A stretch of 64,000 nt of DNA from Nephrocerus scutellatus (taxonomy: Eukaryota > Arthropoda > Insecta > Diptera > Pipunculidae). The stretch spans positions 32,951,777 through 33,015,776 of the forward strand of contig OX352761.1 in NCBI GenBank assembly GCA_947095585.1, in the 5' to 3' direction. The translations under genes and the position numbers were made by a program. Below are positions 22,250-32,059 of the stretch, one piece after another (within the stretch, counting starts at the first letter, position 1; each line of letters opens with the position of its first letter). The notes under the pieces are model-generated. The model saw only the letters and a program-made list of their open reading frames with translations. It was not told where the DNA came from and did not search any database.

Positions 22250-23735
22250 CTAGCTGATTACCCGGCGTTGCCCGGGTATTTATTCATCCCAATCTTCTAT
22301 TAGGCAGGGGTAGAGAATGATATCTATCTATAATGTAAAATTGCAGTTTTTACTAAAAAAAAATGATGATGTGGCCACCATACGACTTTCTTTTACTGAC
22401 AAGCCGGGAATCTTTAGTAAATGTATAATACATATATATATTTTTTATTTTTTTGTAATTTTTTTTTGCATTTTCTCATAGTAGTTTACTACTACGACTA
22501 CCACTTCCATTTGGCCGATTTCCGCCAAAATCAACTGGGCCCTCCCAATTCATGTAAAAAGCTTAAATATGAATTTACGTCGCAATCAATTTAGCCGTCT
22601 GGGCTGTAGAGTGGACACAGAGCCACAGACACACAGACAGACAGAGATTTTTTTTTTTTGCTTTTTCTGACTCATGAGATACGGTAATGGGTAAATCTGG
22701 AAAAATCCCGAGTTCGAAAATTTTCATGACTACTATACTTACATTTACTACTAGTAAAAGAAAGTAAAATTATTTAAAAAAATATATTTTAAATTATAGC
22801 TATAGTATTCAAATTATAAAATAAAATTAAATAAACATACATAAACTTAATTTAAAACAAAACTTAGTTGTATACAATGTTTTTAGTTTCACCTTCAAGA
22901 ATAAATAAAACTGTCCGTGGGAAAAACATGACGATCTCAAATCAATACTCCGCAATACTTAATAAACTGTCCGACTTATTGATCGTCATCGAAAACGCAA
23001 GTTTTACTGGAAATTGCAATCTCTTAAATTTAAAAGGTAGATCCGTCGAAATGAGTGCTATCCGTGGGATAAAAACTGTTTCGCACTGTCCCTTTTCTGT
23101 GAAGATAGTCGCTTCAATTATATTTCCCGGCATCTCTTTTACGCACAGTCTTGTGCCGTTGCAAAGTTTTGCCGAGTCGAGAATCCGTAGTAAAATAATT
23201 GGAGATCAAATCACCGTTTAATTCAGTGACACCGAAAATCATAGAATCGACATTAATATCGGTCACCCCCCCCCCCTCCGTTATCGACCACATCCCCCAT
23301 ACAGCTGTCTTACCATCACCATTCAACTCAGCGACCCCGAAAACCATAGAATCGACACTAATATCGGTCACTCCCCCCTCAGTTATCGACCCCATCCCCC
23401 CTACAGCTGTCTTACCATCGCCATTCAACTCAGTGACCCCGAAAACAATAGAATCGACACTAATATCGTTCACGTCACCCCCTACGGGAATATAACTCAC
23501 CCATAGGAGTGTATTACCAGCACTATTCGTCTCGGCGATACCGAAAACGGTGGGTCCCACGCCTCCCCCAGCCAAAAAACCTGCTACCCGCCACCACCTA
23601 TATTTGATTCCAGATAGTAACTAATATGTATACCAAGTTTGGTTGAAATTGGTCAAGGTGTTCCAGAGCTAGTTAGGCACAAACAAACATACAAATATAC
23701 AAACAAATAAATTCTCTATTTTATATATATAGATT
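22250..23735. repeat. Interspersed repeat, about 1.5 kb
   Basis: The left end has 'actagctgattacccggcg' and the right end has 'aattctctattttatatata'. Similar right ends occur inverted at about 5444-5560, and a similar left start occurs at 41078. A 'cacagacacacagacagac' stretch lies near 22630. The interior holds a frame-preserving tandem array at 23199-23560. I cannot name the superfamily. Confidence 0.5.
23199..23560. repeat. Tandem repeat of 102-105 bp, open on both strands
   Basis: The word 'accgaaaa' followed by 'atagaatcgac' recurs at about 23232, 23337 and 23439, and 'accgaaaacgg' at about 23541, giving periods of 105, 102 and 102. Because all are multiples of three, the frame is kept. 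The plus strand reads a 34-35 residue unit (PFNSVTPKIIESTLIS), and the minus strand reads another (VFGVTELNGDGKTAV). Whether either is translated is unknown. Confidence 0.75.
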
Positions 23736-24059
23736 TAATTAATTAACCTATGAAAAATTTTTGATTTCCTAAGTGAACTATTCTTTCTCATTGGCAGTTT
23801 TATTTTAAATTTTGGCGCTTTTCTTGTTTTATGAATTGAAGCGATACCGCGAGTGAAGCAGCCTGTCGTTTGGATGTGAAAAGCAGTAAGTTTTTAATAA
23901 AATAATAAAATTAAATTTTATAAAACAATTAAGTAAAATAGGATTTTATTGGGAAAACATTAAATTGGAAAATGTTTACATCGTCGTCAAAAATCCACAT
24001 ATCTCTACTTGGAATGTTTTGGCAACAGAAAACACAAAATTCCAATACTAATTTGCCTT
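23736..24059. other. Intergenic, no gene recognised
   Basis: AT-rich, no coding pattern or repeat match noticed. Confidence 0.4.
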
Positions 24060-24385
24060 GGGGCCCGATCACTTCAAAAATGTTTACAAAATGTACCCGA
24101 TTTTCTTAAAATTTTATACACATGTGTATATCTCCGATCGACAACACTTTCTGTAAAAATTTCGAAGTGAATGGGACCCGTGGTCGGCACCCATGCAAAT
24201 TTGATAAAAAAAAACCCGATTTTCTTCAAATATCATACGCATGTGTATCTCCGATGGAAAACACTATTTGTAAAAATTTGGTAGTTCGCGCTCCCAACAA
24301 AAATTTTCAAAAATTTACCCGAATTTATTTAAACTGCACATTGTGTATCCCCGATAAGAGAATTTACACGAAAAATTTTAATTTT
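24060..24385 (-). repeat. R110 repeat units abutting gypsy G1 5' LTR remnant
   Basis: Three reverse-orientation R110 units are visible, each carrying an 'acacatgtgtatctccgat'-like core (near 24117, 24236 and 24335). They end 'atttttatgggctgttttt', immediately followed by the U5-like end of a gypsy LTR. The same junction is seen at about 52810. Confidence 0.7.
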
Positions 24386-24501
24386 TATGGGCTGTTTTTT
24401 ACGGTTTTTGTTATTAAAGTTGTTATTTGTAAATTAATAAACTTGTGTTGTGTTTTATTTGCAAAATCCTTTACGAACTCGAAAACCTAAATTTCGTAAC
24501 A
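24386..24501 (+). repeat. 5' LTR remnant of gypsy G1
   Basis: The last 116 bp of the LTR match the 3' LTR end at 29880-29992 ('gttgttatttgtaaatta', 'aataaacttgtgttgtg', TTTCGTAACA). The upstream part is replaced by R110 repeat. Confidence 0.8.
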
Positions 24502-24522
24502 GTTTGTGTCAAAAGTGGGATT
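24502..24522 (+). promoter_or_regulatory. Putative primer binding site (tRNA-Leu type)
   Basis: Directly after the LTR end lies GTTTGTGTCAAAAGTGGGAT, close to the complement of an insect tRNA-Leu 3' end (TGGTGTCAGAAGTGGGATTC). The position is correct for minus-strand priming. Confidence 0.5.
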
Positions 24523-24715
24523 TTGCAAATCGTGAGACATTAAAATTTTGTAAATCGTGTAAATTGAGAGACAATAAAATTTTGCAAATTGTGAGACAGT
24601 AAATTTTGTATATCGTTGAGCAATAAAATAATTAGTAATTTTGCAAACCTTGAGACAGTAAAAAAAATAATTAGTTAAGTGAAATTGTACAAACCGATAA
24701 ACAGTAAATAATAAA

Positions 24716-26690
24716 ATGGAAAGTGCAGTGAACATTAAATCCTATAGTTCCCAGCAGCTTAAAGAAGAGATTGGAAGGCGAGGTCTAAGCACCGCTTGAA
24801 ATAAGCAAGCGTTATTTCTCAGTGCTCATGTAGTGTCGTATTTGGAGGAATACGGTTTTCTCATCGGTTTATTGTTGCCAGCATTACAGATGAATGCATA
24901 TTGGGCTTGGATTTTATGACAGAGCACGAAGTGTCCCTTGATCTAAAGAACCACGTGTTAAAATGACGTAATGTGGAAGTACCCCTGCAAATAACCGACA
25001 ACCAGATTGGCGGACTAAGAATCATCACTGAAGAAAAAGAAGAGATGTGCGAGATCATTTATGACAAGGTGAACGGTGATCTTTGGGACAGTAGAGTAGG
25101 AATAGTAGAGCCAACCAATTTCAACAAGAACGGAATATGAAGAACTCTGGGGAATTTCCAGCCCAAGATACCAGTGAGAATAATGACCATTGGACCATCA
25201 CCGAAGGTAATATGAGAAGGAACAGTCATTGGCAAGACTCAGGGAGTAAGCTGTATCACAAACTGTCAACATGTAAAAGTAAAAAATACGCCACTAGATC
25301 TGGAATGAAAACAGATAATTCGTTCGCTATGTTAACATCTTCCAGCAGCACAGCGGGAAGCAGCAGAAAAGGCGCTAGAGCAATTTGCCGACGTTTTTGC
25401 GTTTCAGGGACAACGACATGGCTAAAACCAATATAGTGCGACATCGAATCGATACAGGAAATTCCTTTCCAATTCGACAGGCGCTAAGACGATTACCACT
25501 TGCTAAGTAACAAGAGGCAAAAGATGGAACGATATGGAATCATAGAGAAGTCTAAAAGCCCATGAAGCTCTCCTGTAGTACTTGTTCAAAAAAAGATGGT
25601 TCAACGAGATTTTGTGTGGACTTTCGGAAACTGAACGATGTCACAAAAAAAAATAGTTATCCATTAACGCGTATAGATGACAGATTGGACACCTTATCCG
25701 GAGCCATGGCAGAATCTTCAGTACATTGGATCTGAAAAGCGGATACTGGCAGGTAGCAGTTCATGACGACGACAAGGAGAAGACAGGGAAACGGCTCGTA
25801 TCAATTTTCTGTAATGCCGTTTGGTTTATGCAACGCTCCTGCTACGTTCGAGCGGTTGATGGAACATGATTTGCGAGGCCTTAGCTGGAAGACATGTCTT
25901 GTCTATTTTGATGACATCATTTTTTTTGTCGCACATTAAATGAGCACGTGAATAATTTTTGGCAAGTTCTGGAAACCTTAAAAGCCGCAGAATTAAAGTT
26001 GAGTCCGCTGAAATGTAGCCTTTTCAAAAATGAAGTGAATTATTTGGGCCACATTGTATCCAGTCAAGGAGTACGCACGGATCCCAAGAAATTGGAAGCT
26101 GTTAACGAATGGCCGGTACCAAATTTCCATTTACCAAATACCAATTTACATGAGCTGCGAAGTTTTCTGGGGCTATGCTCATACTATCGACGGTTTGTGC
26201 CTAACTTCGCAGATGTTGCACGAAGCCTTCATCGCCTTACTAAGAAGAACCAAAAGTTCCAATGGTCGAGAGAGCACCAAAAATCATTTGACTTGCTGAA
26301 GGGAAAGCAGTGTAGTTCTCCAATTTTGTCATATCCACAGGCAGGAGAACTCTTCATCCTGGACACTGACGCGAGCAATGCGGGAAAAGGAGCGGTTCTA
26401 TCGCAGAATCAAGAAGGAAAGGAGCGTGTAATAGCGTACTACAGCCGTTCGCTTTCTAAGCCCGAGAAGAAGTACTGCGTGACGCGAAGGGAATTGCTAG
26501 CTGTTGTCGATAGCGTCAAACACTTCCACAAGTACCTATACGGTCAGGAATTTCTTTATCGAACTGACCATGCAGCATTCAAGTGGCTAATACAGTTTAG
26601 GGAACCAGAGGGTCAAGTGGATCGAGCGACTTCAGGCATACACATTCAGAACAGAGCATCGAAATGGAATGCTGCACAATAATGCCGACG
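24716..26690 (+). pseudogene. Gypsy G1 gag-pol, broken (gag start, protease, RT, ribonuclease H)
   Basis: The ATG at 24716 begins MESAVNIKSYSSQQLKEEIG, matching the gag of G2 at 50355, and stops after about 27 codons. Protease-like sequence follows from about 24840 in other frames. The reverse transcriptase spans about 25560-25930 with stops. The longest open part, 25948-26682, carries YLGHIVSSQGVRTDPKK, the connection motif FLGLCSYYRRFVPNF, and ribonuclease H with LFILDTDASNAGKGAVLSQ, VTRRELLAVV and YRTDHAAFKWL, in which the catalytic aspartates and glutamate appear present. It ends in a frameshift near 26640. Confidence 0.85.
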
Positions 26691-26806
26691 GGTTATCCAG
26701 AAGACCTTGTGCACCCCAATGCAAACACTGTACAAGGAAAGAATACAAGAATTTCTCTGAAGTAGTTGCAAAAATAAGATTACAAGTCGAAGATCGCTGG
26801 ACAAAA

Positions 26807-28308
26807 ACCGTCCAATAGCTTAACTGTGTTGTATCAGTAAAGTATTCGAGTCTTTGATCCGTAAAAAGATCAATACGTTTTTTTCGGAAAGAGGCCTTAT
26901 TCCTTCCTTTCAATTCGGTTTCCGAGAGAAGCACTCTTCGATGCACCCTCTGCTGAAACTTCACAGCAACGTCACTCGAGGACTGAACGTTAAACACAGT
27001 ACAGTAGCCTGTTTGCTAGAAATCGAAAAAGCCTTCGATAGTGTATGGATCAACGGGTTACTGTTCAAACTTATTAGATTTGGCTTCCCCAATTATATTG
27101 TAAAAATAATTAAAAATTTTCTCTTTCACAGGGTATTTTTTGTACAGATTTTTGGCGACTCATCCACTAGGAAAGGGATTAAAGCCGGAGTTCCTCAAGG
27201 TTCCAGACTTGGCCCAGTCCTTTTCAAAATCTACACGGCGGATCAACCCACCAATACAGCCGGAACAAGCAGCCGAAATCTTTGGGAGTACTACCTGAAG
27301 TGGGGACTGAAGATCAAAGCCAACAAATCGGAACTCATCTGCTTCCGAGTGCCAGCAACCGAAACAAGGATAAGAAAAATCGCGAGCCGGTGCAGAGCCT
27401 TAAAAATCACCCTTACGGATAACACGACAATAAACACCAAGTCAGAGACTAAGTACCTGGGAATCAACTTTACTGATAGGCTCAAGTTTAACTCTCACAT
27501 CGATAAAACATTGAAAAAAGCGAACTACGCTCTTCATTTGGTGCACCCGCTACTAAGAAGACGAAACGGACTGTCCAACAACACCAGGCTGCTCATCTAC
27601 AAGCAGCTCATCAGACTAGTGATAACCTACGGCTATCCCATATGGTTCACCGTCTCACCAACAACGATGAAGAAGATCTCCCTATTTGAAAGGAAGGTAC
27701 TTAGGATCTGTACAGGACTCTGGAGGGTGCCAAACAGCTATAAGTTTGTGTCGACTGCAAGACTTTACGACGCGGCAGGTCTCCTGCCAATAACCGACCA
27801 CTTGTTTAAAATGGCAAAGAAATTCGTTGATGGGTTAGAAACACATCCAAGTCCGGAGATGCAAGGACTGAGAATCGAGGAAACGCGCCAAGCCACCGCT
27901 ACAACAACATCAGAGGATTCACAGATGCTAGATGCAACGACATCCTTAATAATCAAGACGCCTCCTTCTACGAGAAGGCCAACAATCAACATTACAGAGG
28001 CTGAAGATCACCCTGTTTATACCCCCTTTTATATTTTTTCTTCCATTTTTATTTTATTTTAAAATTTATCGTTTAAAATTAAATTACTTTAAATATAAAC
28101 ATGTAGTAGATTAAGTAGTAAATAATATTGTTTAATAATAAGCAATACAAAAAAAAGACAATGTAAATACGTCGGGCCCCTATTGTTGAGCCGACACTTA
28201 TTAATAATAGTTATAAGTTTAGTTTTAAGTCAAAATTGTATATTACTTTAATGTTAAATAAAATATCTTAATCTAATCTAAAAACCAATTGACCAAGACG
28301 TGAAGGTG
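26807..28308 (+). mobile_element. Jockey-type LINE inserted in gypsy G1
   Basis: The gypsy sequence is interrupted by a 5'-truncated LINE. The 16-bp sequence AGATCGCTGGACAAAA lies on both sides (26791-26806 and 28309-28324), consistent with a target duplication. The 3' region has 'ttgagccgacacttat' and ends in a TAATCTAATCTA stretch, followed by about 30 bp ('ccaattgaccaagacg') of uncertain origin before the right repeat. Confidence 0.8.
26854..28062 (+). CDS. LINE reverse transcriptase, 402 codons, catalytic box deleted
   Basis: The frame runs from a truncated start to a natural-looking stop. It has the fingers block IPSFQFGFREKHSS (about residue 18), the palm A-like block CLLEIEKAFDSVW, and GVPQGSRLGPVLF. 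Then KIYTADQPTN jumps directly to YYLKWGLKIKANKSE. In jockey relatives the FADD catalytic box and about 25-30 residues lie between these two blocks. The deletion kept the frame. The thumb (TKYLGINF, SHIDKTLKKANYALHLV) and C-terminal region (LRICTGLWRVPNSYK) are present. It belongs to the Jockey group and is distinct from LINE J, K and L here. Despite the long open frame it cannot be catalytic. The ATG is arbitrary because the 5' part of the ORF is missing. Confidence 0.8.
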   Translation: MIRKKINTFFSERGLIPSFQFGFREKHSSMHPLLKLHSNVTRGLNVKHSTVACLLEIEKAFDSVWINGLLFKLIRFGFPNYIVKIIKNFLFHRVFFVQIFGDSSTRKGIKAGVPQGSRLGPVLFKIYTADQPTNTAGTSSRNLWEYYLKWGLKIKANKSELICFRVPATETRIRKIASRCRALKITLTDNTTINTKSETKYLGINFTDRLKFNSHIDKTLKKANYALHLVHPLLRRRNGLSNNTRLLIYKQLIRLVITYGYPIWFTVSPTTMKKISLFERKVLRICTGLWRVPNSYKFVSTARLYDAAGLLPITDHLFKMAKKFVDGLETHPSPEMQGLRIEETRQATATTTSEDSQMLDATTSLIIKTPPSTRRPTINITEAEDHPVYTPFYIFSSIFILF

Positions 28309-28324
28309 AGATCGCTGGACAAAA

Positions 28325-29211
28325 GAGCGGCTAAGGGAGGAACAAGTGCGCGTTGATTCGATTGCTCCAATATTTCAATGGATGGAGCAAGGTGAAAGAC
28401 CAGAGTGGCACGAGATTGCAACAGCAAGCATTGATTAATTCAGGAAATGGGCAGAAGCATATCCCATAGCAAACCAGAAAGCTAGCACGGTGGCTAGGGC
28501 ATTCGTGGACAATTGGATCTGCAGATTTGGAGTACCCTTGAAATTACATTCCAATCAAGGGTGGAATTTTGAATCGCTGGTATTTCAAGAGCTGTGTCAA
28601 GTACTCAACATCGAGAAAACGTGGACTACTCCGTTACATCCACAGTCAGACGGAATGGTCGAATGGTTCAACAAGACGCTGGAAGAGCATCTGCGAAAAT
28701 AAGTTAATGCCAACCAAGATGAATGGGATCGTTGTATACAGTTGTTTATGATGGGTTATCGTAGCGCTGTTCACAACACGACTAAGAACTCTCCAGCAAT
28801 AATTGTATTTGGCAGAGAACTTCGTCTACCATGCGACATCAAGTCACCACCAGTAGAGCCGACAACAAAGGAGAATTACATTAGTGATCTAAGGCTCTCT
28901 AAAGATGATTGCTGTTCATGCTGCATTAAGGAGCAACATAGTGGATGCACCCGGATGAAAACGCGATACGACCTGCGTGCAAACTGTTGTGGATTTTAGA
29001 AAGGAGATTTGGTCTGACTTTACAATCCCAAAAGAAGAAAAACTACAGCAAAGTTGGGAAGGCCCTTACAAGATCATTGAGAGGATTAATTATGTAGTAT
29101 AACGAATCCAACAAAGCCCCAGATGTGAAATGAAAGTCGTTCACATCAACATATTGACAATGTACAACATCAGAAGGAGTGCTGAATCTGTTCCTCACAA
29201 AAGGTGGCGGT
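28325..29211 (+). pseudogene. Gypsy G1 integrase, broken
   Basis: The integrase core reads from about 28440 (RKWAEAYPIANQKAST, VDNWICRFGVPLKLHSNQG, HPQSDGMVEWFNKTLEEH). The LHSNQG motif is where relatives have a catalytic DQG, so the aspartate appears changed to asparagine. An in-frame stop follows TLEEHLRK at 28702. Sequence then continues as MGYRSAVHNTTKNSPAI, typical of the integrase C-terminal part, to about 29000. The 3' LTR starts at 29212. Confidence 0.8.
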
Positions 29212-29992
29212 AATGTTGCGAAAAGTAGTTAGTAGCGAAGTAGGTTCGAATCCTAGATAAATTGCAATGTGCAATTGAGTCTAGGCTAATTGTTTTCGCA
29301 CAATTGTTCTCACACAATTATTCTCGCACAATTGTTCTCAAAATTTTTTATTAGATATTATCGGCCTTTTAAAAGGAAAACCTCCCATCTAAATATAAAT
29401 TAATTGAGAGCACTGTATTTTACAGTGTGTCGATAAAATACCAACACGCCTTTTAAAAGGAAAAACTTAATTTGTTAAGCAATTTTATATTTTAGCAAAA
29501 TAAAATCTTGAGAAGAATTTTCTGAAGAAGAATTGTTCGAGAACAATTGCCTGAGAACAATTGTGCGAGAATAATTGTGCGAGAACAACTGTCCGAGAAC
29601 AATTGTGCGAGAATAATTAGACGGACACCGACTTATTAGATTATTTGAAATTTGAAATGAAACCGCCTGTAAGTTTGAATCATTATGTACTGGTCAAAAA
29701 TGAAGTCAAACCGATTTGTGCGGTTTGCCCGGTTTTTGTAAAAGAACATGAACAGTCAAGTTGTAAAAGTTCTTGCAAAGCGATTAAGCTACTACCTAAA
29801 AGAATTATTATAAAGTACAACACTTAGTTCTTGTGTACATTTAAAGTTATCACAAGTATAAATTGTGAACTTGTGTTATTTTTACTGATTGATTATTAAA
29901 GTTGTTATTTGTAAATTAATAAACTTGTGTTGTGTTTTATTTGCAAAATCCTTTACGAACTCGAAAGCCTAAATTTCGTAACAATATGATGC
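29212..29992 (+). repeat. 3' LTR of gypsy G1 with an embedded foldback-like insert
   Basis: It begins TGTTGCGAAAAGTAGTT and ends TTTCGTAACA. The start matches the 5' LTR of G2 (49747) and the end matches 24386-24501. A palindromic insert at about 29285-29625 is not present in the G2 LTR. A T-arm-like 'ggttcgaatcct' occurs near 29250. Confidence 0.75.
29285..29625. repeat. Palindromic element with tandem 14-16 bp arms inside the LTR
   Basis: The left arm repeats GCACAATTGTTCTC-like units about four times (29290-29342). The right arm repeats the reverse complement GAGAACAATTGTGC about six times (29535-29622). The centre holds two direct copies of 'ccttttaaaaggaaaa' (near 29365 and 29452). This architecture resembles foldback transposons. 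No coding sequence. Confidence 0.7.
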
Positions 29993-30359
29993 ATTTTTTT
30001 GTTCCTTAAATTTAAGGGCGTTTATCTATATAAGTGTTGTTACTTTTTACTACGCTCCACTCTTCAAAACTAAAAAAAATTAAAAAAATGAATTAAATTT
30101 TTTTTTTGTTTAATTCAGTTATTTAACTTGTATTTAGGAAAAAAACAAAAAAAAATCTAAAATGACTTCCCAGATTTTGGTCACACCGAAGAGGCTATAT
30201 ACAATTTTATATACAAATACAAACTTATACTGAGCCTAAAGATATGACATAGTTTTTGGTAATTTCCTAATTTTAATATTAATACTTATTCTTATACGAG
30301 TATGTACAGTATGCTAAAAGACATTTACCCTTTCGTAATAATATCTGCGTAAAAAATTT
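29993..30359. other. Intergenic, no gene recognised
   Basis: T- and A-rich sequence after the gypsy 3' LTR. No coding pattern. Confidence 0.4.
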
Positions 30360-30740
30360 TAACTCTATAGGAAGTGTGAAAGTTGGTTAAACAGGACTTC
30401 AAAGAAGTCGAATAAAGTCTACGAGACTAAGCTACTCACTAAATTGTTTATCTAGGACGTGCGGAAGCTGGTTTAAAAGGACTCAAGTAAGTCGAAAAAA
30501 AGCTTTTGCACGCACCACAAGCGCCAGACGCGACTCATGACACGTGTCATACGACGGTTTTCAAAAACACCCTACGAGACTAAGCTACTTACAAAATCTT
30601 AACTCTCTAAGACGTGTGTGTGGAAGTCGGCTAAAAAGAACCTCAAAGAAGTCGATAAAACAAAATTTCAACGCATCAGACCCGCCACCCGCGTGATCTC
30701 AGAAATGGCCCGAGCTGTTTAAAAATGACTAGGTCATTTG
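30360..30740. repeat. Dispersed tandem repeat with 'gtcgaaaaaa' units
   Basis: Three or four diverged units carry 'acgtgtggaag', 'cttcaaagaagtcg' and 'acgagactaagctac'. In reverse orientation they resemble the family at 57380-58080 and the sequence flanking RTE copy D (31985-32059 and 34073-34320). Confidence 0.5.
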
Positions 30741-30799
30741 AAAGATGGTTAAAAATCACTTCAAGAAAGTCGAAAAAACAAACACACAGGCGTCAAGTC

Positions 30800-31912
30800 A
30801 ATTTTAATCGTCATCATATTTGGCTCTACACCTGGCCTGGTCCTGGCCTACCGCAAAAAAGCTCTCCAGCGGTTCCGATTTCGAGCCGATGTGATCCAGT
30901 TTGGTCTCCCTAAACTCTGGGCGTCCTGGTCTGAGGCATCCTTCCAGCGTAGGATTGGCGGGCCCAGCTGTCGTGTTCCATAAATCCGCAAAGGAGTTTC
31001 CGAGCAGGATTTTCTTTGCTGATGCGAGCTAGGTGTCTTGTCCACAGGAGCCTACCGAGCTTAATTCTCTTCAAGATGTCTACATCGTGGTAACGCTCGT
31101 AGAACTCATCATTATAGAGTCTCCGGCATTGTCCCTCCTCACATACGGGGCCAACAATTCTCCGTAAGACTTTTCTCTCGAACGCGGCTAAGAGGTCAGA
31201 ATGCTTTTGCTAAGCACCCAAGTCTCGGATCCATATCTAAGTACTGGTGTGACCTTTGCCTTATATACCAGCAGCTTGGATGTTATGGTTTAACTCCTGG
31301 ATTTATAGTAGGCTTTGTTTGCTTTAAGCAACCGTGCGCTTATTTCTGGTTCCATACTATTACTTTAAATTCGCTCTCCACTATTTTAATTGAGTGACCA
31401 ATGTTAGATCTTCTGCTCGCAGACGTGGCCACCATGTAATATGTTTTGCTCTCATGTATGTAGAGCCCCAGATTTCGTGCCTCCGCTTGATCTGAATGAA
31501 AGCTTCCTGTACAGCTATTAGGTTTCTACCAACGATGTCAATGTCGTCTGCGTAAGCCAGTATCTAAATGAACTTATAGAGGATTGTTCCTCTCGCCGTT
31601 ATGTCAGAGTCTCGGATAACTTTCTCCAACGTCTTGTCGGAGCCCGTTATAGATGTTGGGCTTGATTGTGATCCGGATATGTTTACTTGGCCTATAACAT
31701 TGGTAATGGTCAAACTACATATTCGTGTCAGTTTATTTGGGATGCCAAATTCTCTCACGGCTTTAAAGTCTATAAAAAGATGGTGTATTGAGTTTTGAAA
31801 CTCTAGACATTTTTCCATCACATGCCTAAAGGTATAAATCTGATCAGCTGATGAGTTTCCTGGGCTGAAGCCAAACTGGTACTGACCAATGATGACTTTA
31901 GCCAAAGAGTAT
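30800..31912 (-). mobile_element. RTE-type LINE copy C, 5'-truncated
   Basis: The minus strand carries the 3' tail (CCAAATATGATGACG at about 30810-30825), the C-terminal region, and a decayed reverse transcriptase that includes a DRSKFMLEKCLEF relative (FRHVMEKCLEFQNSIHHLF in 31564-31989). The 5' end stops after the block near 'gactttagcc' at about 31903. The endonuclease is absent. The frame is broken throughout. Confidence 0.8.
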
Positions 31913-32059
31913 AGAGATATCAATAGGAATGAAGTAGAACAAAAAATTTTATACAAAGATGAATGGGTTCCATTTGTCATTTTGGCCAAGAGAGAAGAAA
32001 TTTTGTGAGTGTCTAAGATCCAAATAGTATTTTTTATATTCCGCTTGTGACGTGTGTCG

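Larger units (their letters stand above)
24386..29992 (+). mobile_element. Gypsy G1: Ty3/gypsy retrotransposon with nested LINE
   Basis: The 5' LTR remnant ends TTTCGTAACA at 24501. A tRNA-Leu-like primer site follows. A short gag start (24716-24800) has a SAP-like motif region and an early stop, then a deletion joins to protease-like sequence (ECILGLDFM, about 24893). Reverse transcriptase includes [10 protein letters not shown] near 25610 and YFDDIIFF near 25905, an intact catalytic box. Connection and ribonuclease H are open at 25948-26682. A LINE splits the element at about 26807-28308. Integrase resumes at 28440-29000. The 3' LTR is at 29212-29992. Stops in gag and in the early reverse transcriptase make it dead. 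The tRNA-Leu primer fits the mdg3/micropia-like group of Ty3 elements, an inference. Confidence 0.85.

Noticed and set aside
24122..24490. 122-codon plus-strand protein
   Set aside because: It spans R110 units and an LTR end, both non-coding.
26854..28062. Functional reverse transcriptase or host gene
   Set aside because: The frame is long, but the catalytic FADD region is deleted and the sequence is flanked by a target-site-like repeat.
29240..29262. tRNA T-arm-like 'ggttcgaatcct' in the gypsy LTR
   Set aside because: Only a T-arm is present, with no D-arm, anticodon or acceptor stem around it.
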